A stretch of DNA of 64,000 nucleotides from Ktedonosporobacter rubrisoli (GCF_004208415.1 NZ_CP035758.1:124001-188000); one strand, 5' to 3'. Numbered from the stretch's first letter, positions 45,305-54,759 are shown. Translations and numbers: made by a program. Notes: generated by a model from the sequence alone, not told the origin.

Positions 45305-46222
45305 ATGGCAACGCAGCGAAAGCCATTCATCTGGCTTTCTTTCATCTTCATAATTGTATTTCTTCTGAGTGCTTGTGGATCAACGGCGTCGGGTACGAAT
45401 ACAAATACAGCCTCGTCGAACCAGCCTATCTCTGTAGTCGCGGCAGAAAACTTCTACGGTGATATTGTTAAGCAACTGGGCGGCAACCAGGTTAATGTCA
45501 CCAGCATTCTCTCTGATCCAAATGTCGATCCTCACGAGTACGAGACTACGCCAAAGGATGCTATGGCAGTAGCGCAAGCCCAGCTCGTGATTGAAAACGG
45601 TGGCGGCTATGACAGTTGGCTAGATAAGTTGCTCTCCAGTTCTCCCAACCAGAACCGCATTGTGCTCAAAGCTTTTGATATCGCCAAGGTCAAGCTGCCT
45701 GACAACGAACATGTCTGGTACAGCCTTGAGAATATGCAAACCCTGGCCACATCAATTACTGCGAGCCTGAAGAAAATTGACGCCGCTCATGCAAATAGTT
45801 TCGAGAGCAATCTGCAGACCTTTAGCCAGGCGCTGCAGCAGGTGCAGCAGAAGATGAGCACGATCAAAGCCAGCTACAATCATACGCCTGTTGGTCTGAC
45901 CGAGACTATCTTCCTCTATCAGGCCGAGCCTATGGGTCTCAATGTGCTCACACCCTTGGAATTTCAGAAAGCTGTGGCAGAGGGGAATGATCCGCCTGCG
46001 GACACTGTTATAACAGCCGAGAATCAAATCACCAGGCGTCAGATCAAAGTGCTTATCTACAATGAGCAAACCGTCTCGCCAGTTACTACTAAACTACAAA
46101 ACGATGCAAAGGCACAGCATATTCCCATCGTTGCCGTGACCGAGACCATGCCTGCTGGTAAGACCTATCAAGCCTGGATGCTTGACCAGCTAAACCAGCT
46201 TGAAAAGAGCTTGGAGAAATAG
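45305..46222 (+). CDS. zinc/manganese ABC transporter substrate-binding lipoprotein (ZnuA/TroA-like)
   Basis: A 305-aa cluster-9 binding protein with lipobox LLSAC. Metal-site residues: a His in DPNVDPHEYE near residue 76, a His in DNEHVWYS near 139, and a carboxylate in IYNEQTV near 258. The usual third His is replaced: the segment reads VGLTETIFLYQ. AAGGAG is 10 bp upstream of the ATG. It heads a four-gene operon with an ATPase and two permeases behind a palindromic operator, so metal-controlled uptake is likely. The metal (Zn, Mn or Fe) is not decided. Confidence 0.88.
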   Translation: MATQRKPFIWLSFIFIIVFLLSACGSTASGTNTNTASSNQPISVVAAENFYGDIVKQLGGNQVNVTSILSDPNVDPHEYETTPKDAMAVAQAQLVIENGGGYDSWLDKLLSSSPNQNRIVLKAFDIAKVKLPDNEHVWYSLENMQTLATSITASLKKIDAAHANSFESNLQTFSQALQQVQQKMSTIKASYNHTPVGLTETIFLYQAEPMGLNVLTPLEFQKAVAEGNDPPADTVITAENQITRRQIKVLIYNEQTVSPVTTKLQNDAKAQHIPIVAVTETMPAGKTYQAWMLDQLNQLEKSLEK

Positions 46223-46226
46223 AACT

Positions 46227-47030
46227 ATGCAACACGATGTCATGGAAGTAATGAGCGATGTAACCACAGAGACAGTTATCTCTCTGGAAAATGTCTCTGT
46301 GCAGTTGGCAGGCAAAGCTATTCTTAGAGAGATTAATTTCTCGGTTCGCGAAGGGGAGTTCATTGCCATTCTCGGCCCAAATGGGGCAGGCAAAAGCACG
46401 TTGCTCAAGTTGCTGCTCGGCCTCATCAAACCCAGCTCCGGTACAATTGAAATCTTACAGCGTCCACCACGTCGCGGCAACCAAGCGATTGGCTATGCTC
46501 CTCAGCACCGCGTGCTCGAAGCCGATCTGGCCCTTCGCGCGCGGGACGTCGTTGGTTTCGGCCTTGACGGTCACCGCTGGGGCCCTGGCTGGCCGAGCCG
46601 CAAGCGCGATGCTCAGATAGAACAAGCTCTGCAAGAAGTAGACGCCCTACGCTTTGCCAACGAGCCGGTAGGTCAGCTCTCGGGAGGCGAGCAGCAGCGT
46701 CTGCTTATTGCCCAGGCACTTTTGAGCAATCCGCGTCTCCTCTTGCTTGATGAGCCTCTAGCCAGCCTGGATATTTCGCACGGCCAAGAAATCGTTACTC
46801 TGGTTGAGCGTGTATGCCGCACGCGCAAAGTCGCGGTCCTGCTGGTTACGCATGATATCAATCCTCTCTTGCCTGTTGTTGATAGGGTCATCTATATAGC
46901 ACATGGACACAGCGCGATTGGCACACCCGAGGAAGTGATTACTAGTGAGACGCTCAGCAAGCTCTATGGCTCGCCAGTCGAGGTGGTTCGCGCCCTCAAT
47001 CGCCTCTTTGTGGTCGGCGCCGAAATGTAG
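46227..47030 (+). CDS. metal ABC transporter ATP-binding protein (ZnuC/MntB type)
   Basis: A 267-aa ATPase with Walker A GPNGAGKST near residue 51, signature LSGGEQQR near 151, Walker B LLLLDEP and the switch His in VTHD. The start at 46227 follows the previous stop by 2 bp, with GGAG inside the previous gene. It powers the two permeases downstream. Confidence 0.92.
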   Translation: MQHDVMEVMSDVTTETVISLENVSVQLAGKAILREINFSVREGEFIAILGPNGAGKSTLLKLLLGLIKPSSGTIEILQRPPRRGNQAIGYAPQHRVLEADLALRARDVVGFGLDGHRWGPGWPSRKRDAQIEQALQEVDALRFANEPVGQLSGGEQQRLLIAQALLSNPRLLLLDEPLASLDISHGQEIVTLVERVCRTRKVAVLLVTHDINPLLPVVDRVIYIAHGHSAIGTPEEVITSETLSKLYGSPVEVVRALNRLFVVGAEM

Positions 47031-47131
47031 CCAGCTTCTCTCGGCCCGCGCGAAAGGGTGGCGTGTTGGAATGAGCGGCGGCTCCTCTCAAAGGAAAAGT
47101 ATGGCACTGAACATTTATAAGGAAGTCAGGT

Positions 47132-48040
47132 ATGTTTGATATATTACGTTATCCTTTCATGCAGAATGCGCTGCTGGCAGGGGGCTTTGTCGCGCTCATA
47201 GCTCCTCTCATCGGCTATTTTCTGATCATACGGGGCCTGACGTTTGCTGGCCATGCTCTGCCCAATATTGGTTTTGCCGGCGCCGCCGGGGCGGTTCTGT
47301 TGCAGGTGGACCCAGTTTTTGGGCTGTTCGCCTTTACGATTAGCGCCGGAGTTGGTATCGCTCTTTTAGGCAAGCAAGTACGCGAGCGCGATATCTCTAT
47401 AGGCATCCTCATGACCTTTGCGCTCGGCCTGGGCCTGATGTTTCTCTCGCTCTATTCGGGCTATGCGCAGCGCGTCTATAGCATTTTGTTTGGCACGATT
47501 CTGGGTATCAGCTACGCAGATGTCTTGATTACCGCGCTGGTCAGCATACTTATCCTGCTGCTCATGCTAATACTCTTTCGACCATTGCTCTTTAGTTCAC
47601 TTGATCCCGCTTTAGCGCTGGCCCGAGGCGTACCTGTTCAGTTCTTAAGCGTCATTTTTCTTACGCTGGTAGCCATTACCATCTCGGTGGCCATCCAGGT
47701 AATTGGTGCGCTTCTCGTGTTCGTGCTGCTCATTGGCCCCGCAGCAACCGCGATCAGGCTGGCTCATCGCCCGCTGTGGACCATTCTCATTGCTACAGCA
47801 CTGAGTATTAGCTATACAGTTCTGGGCATTGTGCTGGCCGGACTCAATGGCTTCTGGCCGGTAAGTTTTTATATAGCGACTATCTCATTTTGCGTTTATT
47901 TACCCGTACGGCTCCTGACGGGCTGGAGATCGAAAAACTACAGACGGGGACCTTCGTCACTCCAGCCTGATCAAGCAGAGTCATCGCTAGATCAGGCGGC
48001 GGTACAGACGGCAAGTCACATACATGGCACGACACATTAA
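47132..48040 (+). CDS. metal ABC transporter permease (ZnuB/MntC type), first
   Basis: A 302-aa ABC-3 family permease with about eight helices; MQNALLAGGFVALIAPLIGYFLIIRGLTFAGHAL is summarised as residues 10-43, with the conserved Gly and His. The His-rich end is short. It starts 101 bp after the ATPase gene, with ATAAGGAAG as ribosome site. It probably forms a heterodimer with the following permease. Confidence 0.9.
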   Translation: MFDILRYPFMQNALLAGGFVALIAPLIGYFLIIRGLTFAGHALPNIGFAGAAGAVLLQVDPVFGLFAFTISAGVGIALLGKQVRERDISIGILMTFALGLGLMFLSLYSGYAQRVYSILFGTILGISYADVLITALVSILILLLMLILFRPLLFSSLDPALALARGVPVQFLSVIFLTLVAITISVAIQVIGALLVFVLLIGPAATAIRLAHRPLWTILIATALSISYTVLGIVLAGLNGFWPVSFYIATISFCVYLPVRLLTGWRSKNYRRGPSSLQPDQAESSLDQAAVQTASHIHGTTH

Positions 48041-48051
48041 AGGATGATGGC

Positions 48052-48903
48052 ATGTTATCGCTCTTTCACTATGAATTTGTGCAGAACGCTTTTCTGGGGG
48101 CAACAATCGTTGCCATTGTGGCCTCTCTAGTAGGCTATTTTGTGGTACTTCGTGCTCAAGCATTTGCTGCCGAGGCCTTAACCGACATAGGCTTTGCAGG
48201 AGCCACGGGAGCCGCTATTCTCGGCTTTGGGGCGTTGATTGGCATGCTGATCTTGTCGTTGCTCTCAGCGCTGGGGATGGGTGCGCTAGGGGAGCGCATG
48301 CGAGGTAGGGATATCGAGATTGGAATGGTGCTCTCCTTTGCTCTGGGCCTTGGCGTTTTGTTTCTAAGCCTCTATACGCAAAATAGCGCCACCCATGCCT
48401 CCGCCGGTATTGGCATCCTCTTCGGTTCTATCTTTAGCATAACGCGGCAAGATATCTTGATTACTTTGCTCTGCGGCATACTTATTCTGTTAGTGCTGGC
48501 GCTCATTTTCCGTCCGCTCCTGTTTGCTTCGATTGATCCAGAAATAGCTCGGACTCGGGGTGTGCCGGTAAGATTACTCTCTGTACTATTCCTGCTCATC
48601 CTCGCCGCTACTGCCGCCGAATCGGTCCTCGTCGTTGGCGTCCTGCTTGTCTCAGCACTGCTTATCGCGCCAGCGGCAACCGCCGAGCGCCTTACTCATC
48701 GGCCCCTCACCTCGCTTATTCTTTCAGTTTGTCTAAGCCTGGGCATCACCTGGAGCGGCCTTCTCCTATCCTTTGCGGGAACAGGGCGACATTTGCCGGC
48801 CGGCTTCTATATCTCAGCACTGGCCGCGCTCAGCTATTTCGCTGCAGTTCTGTTCAGCCGGAAGCGTTTAAGGCGCCGTGCACAACGTTCGCTGCCAGCA
48901 TAG
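48052..48903 (+). CDS. metal ABC transporter permease (ZnuB/MntC type), second
   Basis: A 283-aa ABC-3 family permease, homologous to its upstream neighbour along its length (both share the FVQNAFLGATIVAIVASLVGYFVVLR-type opening, residues 8-33, and the LTHRPL end motif). The 12-bp gap and AAAGGATG site show coupling. The pair probably arose by gene duplication. Confidence 0.9.
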   Translation: MLSLFHYEFVQNAFLGATIVAIVASLVGYFVVLRAQAFAAEALTDIGFAGATGAAILGFGALIGMLILSLLSALGMGALGERMRGRDIEIGMVLSFALGLGVLFLSLYTQNSATHASAGIGILFGSIFSITRQDILITLLCGILILLVLALIFRPLLFASIDPEIARTRGVPVRLLSVLFLLILAATAAESVLVVGVLLVSALLIAPAATAERLTHRPLTSLILSVCLSLGITWSGLLLSFAGTGRHLPAGFYISALAALSYFAAVLFSRKRLRRRAQRSLPA

Positions 48904-49061
48904 AGCATTAGCACAAGAGCCGATCAAATACGATAACCTATACAATGCAGCAAGCGCCAAAGAGCTTTCTCATCTATATCTATCGCGAGCAGGTCCTCCT
49001 TGAAACGCTAGCATAGCGTAACACGTGTGAAAGGTAGTCCACGAGAGGAGGATGCACTCTA

Positions 49062-49781
49062 TTGCCACTATCTACCTTACAAAAAGCCTGGAAATCATCT
49101 CAAGGCGATCGCTTCTTTTCGCTCGCTAGAAGCAGCCAGCAACATAGCCGATTCTCCAAATACTACTTACTTTTGCTCGCGGGTCTTCAACTTACCATTT
49201 TTAGCTGGCTGGTCGCCTGGGTACGTAAACAGCCTCATACCAAGATTGATAACAGTATATTCCAGCGCTTCTCACATTTGCGCCCAACATTCCGGCGCCA
49301 GTCAATATCAGTCCTTAGCCAGATTATAGGTGAGCCAATCTGGCTCAATATCTCTGTCATTCCACTTGTTGCCCTGGCCTGGAAAAAACAGCTTCGTCGG
49401 GAAGCTATCTTTATGGCTGCCACATCCACACTTACCGCACTGATCAGAAGCTCGCTGCGCTCGCTAATAAAACGGCCACGCCCCGAGAATCAGCAAAAGC
49501 TAGCCCAGCAACACAAGGAAAAGCACGGCTTCCCAAGCGGGCATGTTACCACTGCTGTGACGTTCTGGGGTTGGGTCTTCGTCATAGGCCGAGCGCTCAC
49601 AGCGAAACAAAGCGCCTCAAGGCGTATCATACTCTACCTCCCTTGGGGAGCGATTGCTGCCATAGGCCCCATGCGCATCTACATCGGCAAGCACTGGGCA
49701 AGTGATGTAGTAGGCGGCTATCTGTTAGGAGGTGGCAGCCTTTGCCTTTCGCTAGGGCTCTATAAACTGCTCAGGAAATAG
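49062..49781 (+). CDS. PAP2-family phosphatase (lipid phosphatase type)
   Basis: A 239-aa membrane phosphatase. The three PAP2 motifs are KRPRPEN near residue 138, FPSGHVTT near 156 and a third motif ending in IGKHWASDVVGGYLLG near 211-226 (the His with the Asp). The start is TTG with AGGAGG 10 bp upstream. Likely substrates are undecaprenyl pyrophosphate or phosphatidic acid. Confidence 0.85.
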   Translation: MPLSTLQKAWKSSQGDRFFSLARSSQQHSRFSKYYLLLLAGLQLTIFSWLVAWVRKQPHTKIDNSIFQRFSHLRPTFRRQSISVLSQIIGEPIWLNISVIPLVALAWKKQLRREAIFMAATSTLTALIRSSLRSLIKRPRPENQQKLAQQHKEKHGFPSGHVTTAVTFWGWVFVIGRALTAKQSASRRIILYLPWGAIAAIGPMRIYIGKHWASDVVGGYLLGGGSLCLSLGLYKLLRK

Positions 49782-49905
49782 AACTAGATGTAAAGGCTCA
49801 CATCAACTAGCAGATTGCATGCATATCCCTAATGCGCCCCGCATACCGTAGAAAGTCAAGTTTTTCACCCTTTTTCTGCTCATCAAGAGAAACAGATCTT
49901 ACAAA

Positions 49906-50238
49906 TTAGAGGTTCGAACCATTATCGGCGCCACCTCCTGAAGTAGCGCTACTGCCTTGATTCAAGGGCTTCTGCTTACCAATAGTGTTTTCAGTACTCC
50001 TCTCAACAGCGAGGGGAGTATCAACCCCTCCTCCAGTTGCCTCACTACTTGCGTCATAGACAGACCCATCGCTGATTCCTCCGCCTGTATCGCTCGTCGA
50101 AGGCAACGGTTGCTGCACTGCATCATTAGAAGCTTGCTCGGCAGCCCTCCTCAGTTCAAATGATCTATTTGCCGGGGTCTGAGCATCTTGCTCCCTTGTT
50201 TTTTCGTAGTTCTTTTGCCCATCTTTCATAATGCTCAC
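49906..50238 (-). CDS. small hydrophilic protein, Gly/Ser-rich, unknown
   Basis: A 110-aa acidic, low-complexity protein with repeated ATGGGVD/ATSGGGADN-like motifs near the C-terminus, likely disordered. GTG 50238 has AGGAAAAGG 4 bp upstream; ATG 50229 is an equal alternative with AGGTGA. No family recognised. It may be a real small protein, given the clear ribosome site. Confidence 0.5.
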   Translation of the reverse strand: MSIMKDGQKNYEKTREQDAQTPANRSFELRRAAEQASNDAVQQPLPSTSDTGGGISDGSVYDASSEATGGGVDTPLAVERSTENTIGKQKPLNQGSSATSGGGADNGSNL

Positions 50239-50453
50239 CTTTTCCTGGGATTATTGATTTCCTTTTTTCCACTCTATTTCACGCGCTCTCACTCAAACAT
50301 GTTTCATAAATACATGGTAAATGCCCTCCAATGTAAACACTTGCCCTTCAATATGAGCACTGGGACAGAATTTCCTAGAAAAACTGCTTCCCGTGAGGTA
50401 TACTGTTTCTCAAATGTGTAAATTGCGTTCCTCATCGAGAGGTTGACGAGCCG

Positions 50454-51212
50454 ATGAGAATGCGCGAGAAGATCAAAACGGCTGGCCGGAGCGCGATCCT
50501 GGCGGTGGTGGCTCCAAAGAATGATGAGGATGAACAGGCCCTGGAATACCAACTCTTCGCAGCGCTTGGGGTGCAGTCGAAAGGGCATTGGCGCACCCGA
50601 AAGCCCCGCCTCATGGGACACCTTCACCAATCGGGGACGCAGTGTCTCGTGATGGACGATGCACATGATCTCTCGCTCAAGCACCTGATGTTCCTCAAGG
50701 AACTGATAGACCAGGGGCACTTACAGTATGACCATCCGTTTGGTGTGTGCCTGGTCGCTGCCGGGCGAGGAAACACGATTCCCTTGAAAGAATATTTTGA
50801 TCAGCCAAAGACCACGTGGCAGCAATTCTTCCGCCGCCTCGACCAACTCGAACCCTACTGCCGGATAGAAGGACACACCAGCGAAGAAGTACGAGAGATC
50901 TTGGCGGCATTGGAAAAGGTCTACACGCCCGTCCTCCCACAACTCAACTTGCTCCGCAGTGGAAGTTCCATCTACACGTGGCTCCCACAACCAGTCCGTG
51001 TGGAGTGTCCTGGCCGTGGGAGAGTATGCACCCTTTCTCCTCGCGGTGGAGTCCTGCATTTCAAGTCTCACGACAAACGCAAAATGACCACTCCCAATAC
51101 CGGCCAGCGGTGGGCCAAGGGAGAGAGGGAAATGATGATTGCCATCATTTTGATTGAGATGAAAAGGAGTAAAGGATACAATGACGCAAGATTCGCAAGC
51201 GATTGCGGCTGA
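50454..51212 (+). pseudogene. truncated TniB/TnsC-like transposition ATPase
   Basis: A 252-aa fragment of an AAA ATPase. Walker B VMDDAHDLS (Asp68/Asp69) and the following GRGNTIPLKEYFDQPKTTWQQFFRR and TSEEVREILAALEKVY segments are typical of TniB/TnsC target-selection proteins. The N-terminal part with Walker A is missing, and nothing upstream supplies it. The end drifts out of recognisable sequence after about residue 195 and overlaps the next gene. No TniA/TnsB, TniQ or cas genes are nearby, so it is a relic. Confidence 0.6.
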
Positions 51213-51969
51213 ATATCGAGGATATGCAGAAGCATTTCAAGACCAAAGCGTGGTAGAAGCATACCAGTGTCGCCCTCCCTATCCTGATTCGACGTTTGAT
51301 ATCCTGACACAGCTTCTTCCCCCTCACTGCACCGCTATTCTTGATGTGGGTTGTGGCCGCGGTGAACTCGCCCGTCACCTCGCCCAGCGAGTTGAGCGAG
51401 TTGATGCCGTGGACGTTTCGCCTGCCATGATCGAACAGGGGAAAAAACTCCCTTCTGGGAATCATCCTCATTTGCGTTGGGTGCAGGGTCGTATCGAAGA
51501 AGTGCAACTCCAGCCCCCCTATGCGCTTGTGACAGCAGGGGCAAGCTTACATTGGATGGATTGGAAGATTGTTATGCCGCGCTTTGCCGAACTGCTGCTA
51601 GAAGGAGCATACTTGGCTGAGGTGGGAACTGCAATGATCCCGAGTCCGTGGACATTGCTTGGAGAGATGCTTTCCCGTTATCGGACGGATCGGTATATTA
51701 CTCAGCCACATGACGTACGGGAACAGCACCTTTTTCAAGTTGTGGGAAAACGGGCGACGGAAACAATTTTATTCGTCCAATCAGTTGATGATGTGGTTGA
51801 GTCCTACCATTCACGCGTCGGTTTCTCCCGAGAGCGTATGGGTTCTGTCCAAGCAGCAGCTTTCGATCAGGAGGCAAAGGAGACCCTCCTCAAGACATAC
51901 CCCAGCGGCATGGTTCCTTTCCAACTGCGTGGTCATGTCGTCTGGGGCTTTCCGAAAAAGAAAGAGTAG
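51181..51969 (+). CDS. class I SAM-dependent methyltransferase
   Basis: A 262-aa methyltransferase. ILDVGCGRGELARHLAQR near residue 54 is motif I, AVDVSPAMIEQGKK the second strand, and SLHWMDWK lies in the substrate region (a pattern of ubiquinone/trans-aconitate-type enzymes). AAAAGGAG is 9 bp upstream of the ATG. The start lies within the tail of the ATPase relic, so it may be cargo of a decayed element. The acceptor is unknown. Confidence 0.83.
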   Translation: MTQDSQAIAAEYRGYAEAFQDQSVVEAYQCRPPYPDSTFDILTQLLPPHCTAILDVGCGRGELARHLAQRVERVDAVDVSPAMIEQGKKLPSGNHPHLRWVQGRIEEVQLQPPYALVTAGASLHWMDWKIVMPRFAELLLEGAYLAEVGTAMIPSPWTLLGEMLSRYRTDRYITQPHDVREQHLFQVVGKRATETILFVQSVDDVVESYHSRVGFSRERMGSVQAAAFDQEAKETLLKTYPSGMVPFQLRGHVVWGFPKKKE

Positions 51970-52275
51970 CTCCTCTTTTCTCAACCGGCAGAGATGCGGC
52001 ACCGCCAGAATATCGAGGGAGATCCTGGCTCTCCACATGTCTTTCTGGAAGGAAGGATGCCAATTGACAACGTATTGATGGGCGAAGCGAGATGGGAAGC
52101 GATTTCTTACGCATTCAATGATTGAGATACTCACTCTTCGCACGTATGACCAACATCAAAGGGTGTAGATCTCGTCGTTATTTCCATTCTTCTCTGCTGA
52201 TATCCCAAATGTGAAGAGCTTTGCTCAAAGTAACTCGCATGAGTGCTCATGGCAGAGGGCAAATGCTCACTTGGA
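51970..52275. other. intergenic region next to the 124-bp repeat
   Basis: I see no gene with a family or a ribosome site. A minus-strand frame of 110 codons (51811-52143) is mostly antisense to the methyltransferase and is not supported. Confidence 0.3.
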
Positions 52276-52399
52276 GGCTCTGTCCCACTTGTGGTGCCTG
52301 ATGAGCTTCTCTCGTTTCCCATGCGTGTTTCCCAAGCTCAGAAATGGGTCCTCTTTCCCTACTCGTGAAGAGCTTATCACCACAAGTGGGCCAGACTCA
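52276..52399. repeat. 124-bp direct repeat, copy 1, with inverted ends
   Basis: The copy is identical by eye to 53847-53970. Each copy has internal inverted ends CCCACTTGTGGTG and CACCACAAGTGGG, and further pairing of GAGCTTCTC with GAAGAGCTTA. The 18 bases following this copy (CAGAGCGAGCAAATTT and flank) are the reverse complement of the bases just before copy 2. The pair of copies brackets the TPR gene. Confidence 0.85.
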
Positions 52400-52420
52400 C
52401 AGAGCGAGCAAATTTACAGG

Positions 52421-53650
52421 TCAGATCCGTTGCACTATCCTCGCTCTGGTGCCCAGGATGATCTCATTCTCCGGCTCAAGTCGATCAGCCTCTTCGATTG
52501 CTTCCAACGCTTCTCGATAGCGTTGTCGCGCTTCCAATAGCTCAGCCTTGCTCCAATAGAGAAGGGAACTCTGCGGCCAGCTCTCAAATCCTTCCTCTAG
52601 CACTTTCCATGCTTCTTTGGGACGCTGCAGGTCGTTGAGCCCTTGCATGGTTCTCCTGATGATGCCTGGCGAAAGGTAATTCCCTGCGATGGCCTGGTCA
52701 TAGTCGATCAAAACGTCTATCTCACGTACTGGCAGGCGCAAGATCTCTTCCGGGGTGAAGAGGCGACACAAGCTCGTCCGGGGCAAATTCTCTTCTAAGA
52801 ATTGGCGCGCCTCGCTTTCACGCCCAAGGGCATACAGGCTCTGCGCCAGTCGTGGGAAGATCAGGGGACGCTGGAACCCCAGTACGAGCGCCCGCTCGAA
52901 GTCTGGCAGCGCCTGGGCATAACGCTGCATATTAAAAAACACTACTCCTCGTTCATAGAAGACCAGTGCCCACTCCGGGCTTTTCTCTAGCACGGCTGTG
53001 TAAGTCCGCAACGCCTCTTCTTTCCGTTCCAGCATGTCCAGCGTATTGCCCTTTGCTAGTAAAATCCCGGCATGAGGCATGTTTTGGGGAATAGCCATGT
53101 TCAGAGCCCGCTCAAAAGCCTCCAGGGCCTGCTCGTGCTCTCCCAGGGAGAAAAGCGCTAATCCTTTTTGATAATACAGTTCGATGTGCATTGCTGCAAG
53201 CTCGCTCTCTGTTGTGAGCCGCAGGGCTTCGTTGAGGGCCAGCAAGGCCTGGGTATATCGCTGCATTCCATTGAAGGCTTTCCCCGCAGAGAAATGTACT
53301 TGTGCTCGCATGGCCGTCTGCTCGGTGGTCAGAAAGGCGATGGCACGCCCAAACCAGAAGAGCGCCATCCCTGGCTCGTTGCCCTCTGAAAGTCCATATT
53401 CAAGATAGGTCTGGGCCACTCTTTCGCCATAGTCTGGCTGGCCCGGATGATTGAACATATACTCAACCATTGCCATGCTTCTGACGACAGGATCGCTCGC
53501 GGCCATCCCATTGAGTCCCGGTGGACATTCCTCAAACCAGTCTTCTCGCTCCTCTTCCGCGAGCCAGGCGGGATAGCTATAGGGTGGCCCCTGTTCCTCT
53601 CCCCTTTCTGTTTCGTTCCTTGTCCCATGTGGCTGCATGTTTTCTACCAC
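52421..53650 (-). CDS. TPR-repeat protein
   Basis: A 409-aa soluble all-helical protein. Several tetratricopeptide motifs are visible, for example AGKAFNGMQRYTQALLALNEAL, KGLALFSLGEHEQALEAFERAL and RGVVFFNMQRYAQALPDFERAL (about residues 125-270), and one near the end. GTG 53650 with AAAGGG 10 bp upstream, or the ATG four codons later, starts it. It lies exactly between the two 124-bp direct repeats, so it may have moved with them. The partner is unknown. Confidence 0.85.
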   Translation of the reverse strand: MVENMQPHGTRNETERGEEQGPPYSYPAWLAEEEREDWFEECPPGLNGMAASDPVVRSMAMVEYMFNHPGQPDYGERVAQTYLEYGLSEGNEPGMALFWFGRAIAFLTTEQTAMRAQVHFSAGKAFNGMQRYTQALLALNEALRLTTESELAAMHIELYYQKGLALFSLGEHEQALEAFERALNMAIPQNMPHAGILLAKGNTLDMLERKEEALRTYTAVLEKSPEWALVFYERGVVFFNMQRYAQALPDFERALVLGFQRPLIFPRLAQSLYALGRESEARQFLEENLPRTSLCRLFTPEEILRLPVREIDVLIDYDQAIAGNYLSPGIIRRTMQGLNDLQRPKEAWKVLEEGFESWPQSSLLYWSKAELLEARQRYREALEAIEEADRLEPENEIILGTRARIVQRI

Positions 53651-53846
53651 GAAAAAATCCCTTTCCTGAATTTTGTTTTCGCTGAAATTGGCCTATGGCC
53701 CCTCTCTCGCCTGCATTATGTGCGTAGAAAGCTTGTCACGACCCTTGTCTGCTCATTCTACTCTATCTCCTCTGAGGGCTACTGTGATCTTTTTCACATC
53801 TCTCGGACTCTTCCTCGCCTTCCAGGTGGAAATTTGCTCGCTCTGT

Positions 53847-53970
53847 GGCTCTGTCCCACTTGTGGTGCCTGATGAGCTTCTCTCGTTTCCCATGCGTGTT
53901 TCCCAAGCTCAGAAATGGGTCCTCTTTCCCTACTCGTGAAGAGCTTATCACCACAAGTGGGCCAGACTCA
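53847..53970. repeat. 124-bp direct repeat, copy 2, with inverted ends
   Basis: Identical by eye to 52276-52399 and in the same orientation, 1571 bp away. The preceding AAATTTGCTCGCTCTG is the reverse complement of the sequence just after copy 1, so the segment between the copies also has inverted ends of about 18 bp. Confidence 0.85.
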
Positions 53971-54171
53971 TTTGGAAGGGCATCTACCAATACAAACCGA
54001 GACTCCGCAGATCACACGGCAACTTATCTCTATGTTTCAAACAATCTGCAATGCCTGGGGAGCTTCAGCATACAAGGCCGCCATGATTGCCATATGCGCT
54101 TTCAAACCAATGATTTATAATAGAGATGCATATAAAGCAACGAGAGTTCCCTTAATTGGAGAGGTTTATAT
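53971..54171. other. upstream region of the GNAT gene
   Basis: No gene seen between the repeat and the GNAT start. Together with 53651-53846, this 520-bp stretch holds only the repeat. Confidence 0.35.
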
Positions 54172-54708
54172 ATGTCAATCTTGATACGCGATGCTGTTCC
54201 TGATGATAACGAGGCCGCACGTAGTGTACAGAAGCAGACATGGTTAGCAACTTATCCCAATGAAGAGTTGGGCATTAGTAGAGAAGATATCGCCGCACAT
54301 TTTACGAATATTTCCCCCGAAGCTCGCAGGCGTCGCGAGTTACGCAAATATCGCATTAATACTGATCCTCTAACCCATCTCTGGGTTGCCTGTAAGGAAG
54401 ACAAGATTATCGGCTTCTGTCTGGCAACAAAGGAAGATGGCATTCATCTGGTCCAGGCCCTTTATGTCTTACCCGAATATCAGGGTCAGGGCGCCGGCAA
54501 GCGGCTATTGCAGGCGGCGCTAGATTGGCTAGGTACTGAACATACAGTTGTGCTGAACGTGGCAAGCTACAATGAACGAGCCATAGCCTTCTATAGACAT
54601 TTCGGCTTTGTCATAACTGACAATCCACCACAAGCCATCGTCCATCCTTTGCCTTCCGGCGCTGTAATTCCAGAGCTAGAGATGATACGAGCAGGCAAGC
54701 AAGAATAG
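54172..54708 (+). CDS. GNAT family N-acetyltransferase
   Basis: A 178-aa acetyltransferase. LYVLPEYQGQGAGKRLLQAALDWL (about residues 98-121) is the acetyl-CoA loop; NERAIAFYRHFGFV near 140 completes the fold. GGAGAGG precedes the ATG. The substrate is unknown. It lies just outside the repeat-bracketed segment. Confidence 0.88.
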   Translation: MSILIRDAVPDDNEAARSVQKQTWLATYPNEELGISREDIAAHFTNISPEARRRRELRKYRINTDPLTHLWVACKEDKIIGFCLATKEDGIHLVQALYVLPEYQGQGAGKRLLQAALDWLGTEHTVVLNVASYNERAIAFYRHFGFVITDNPPQAIVHPLPSGAVIPELEMIRAGKQE

Positions 54709-54759
54709 TTTTGCCCACCTGCTCGCTCTAACGGCTTATACCAGGATAGAGTGATTATA

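Noticed and set aside
50454..51212. CRISPR-associated transposon (CAST) based on the TnsC-like ATPase
   Set aside because: Only a truncated ATPase is present. There is no TnsB/TniA, TniQ, Cas gene or CRISPR array in the window.
51811..52143. 110-codon minus-strand gene after the methyltransferase
   Set aside because: Mostly antisense to the methyltransferase and without a family or ribosome site.
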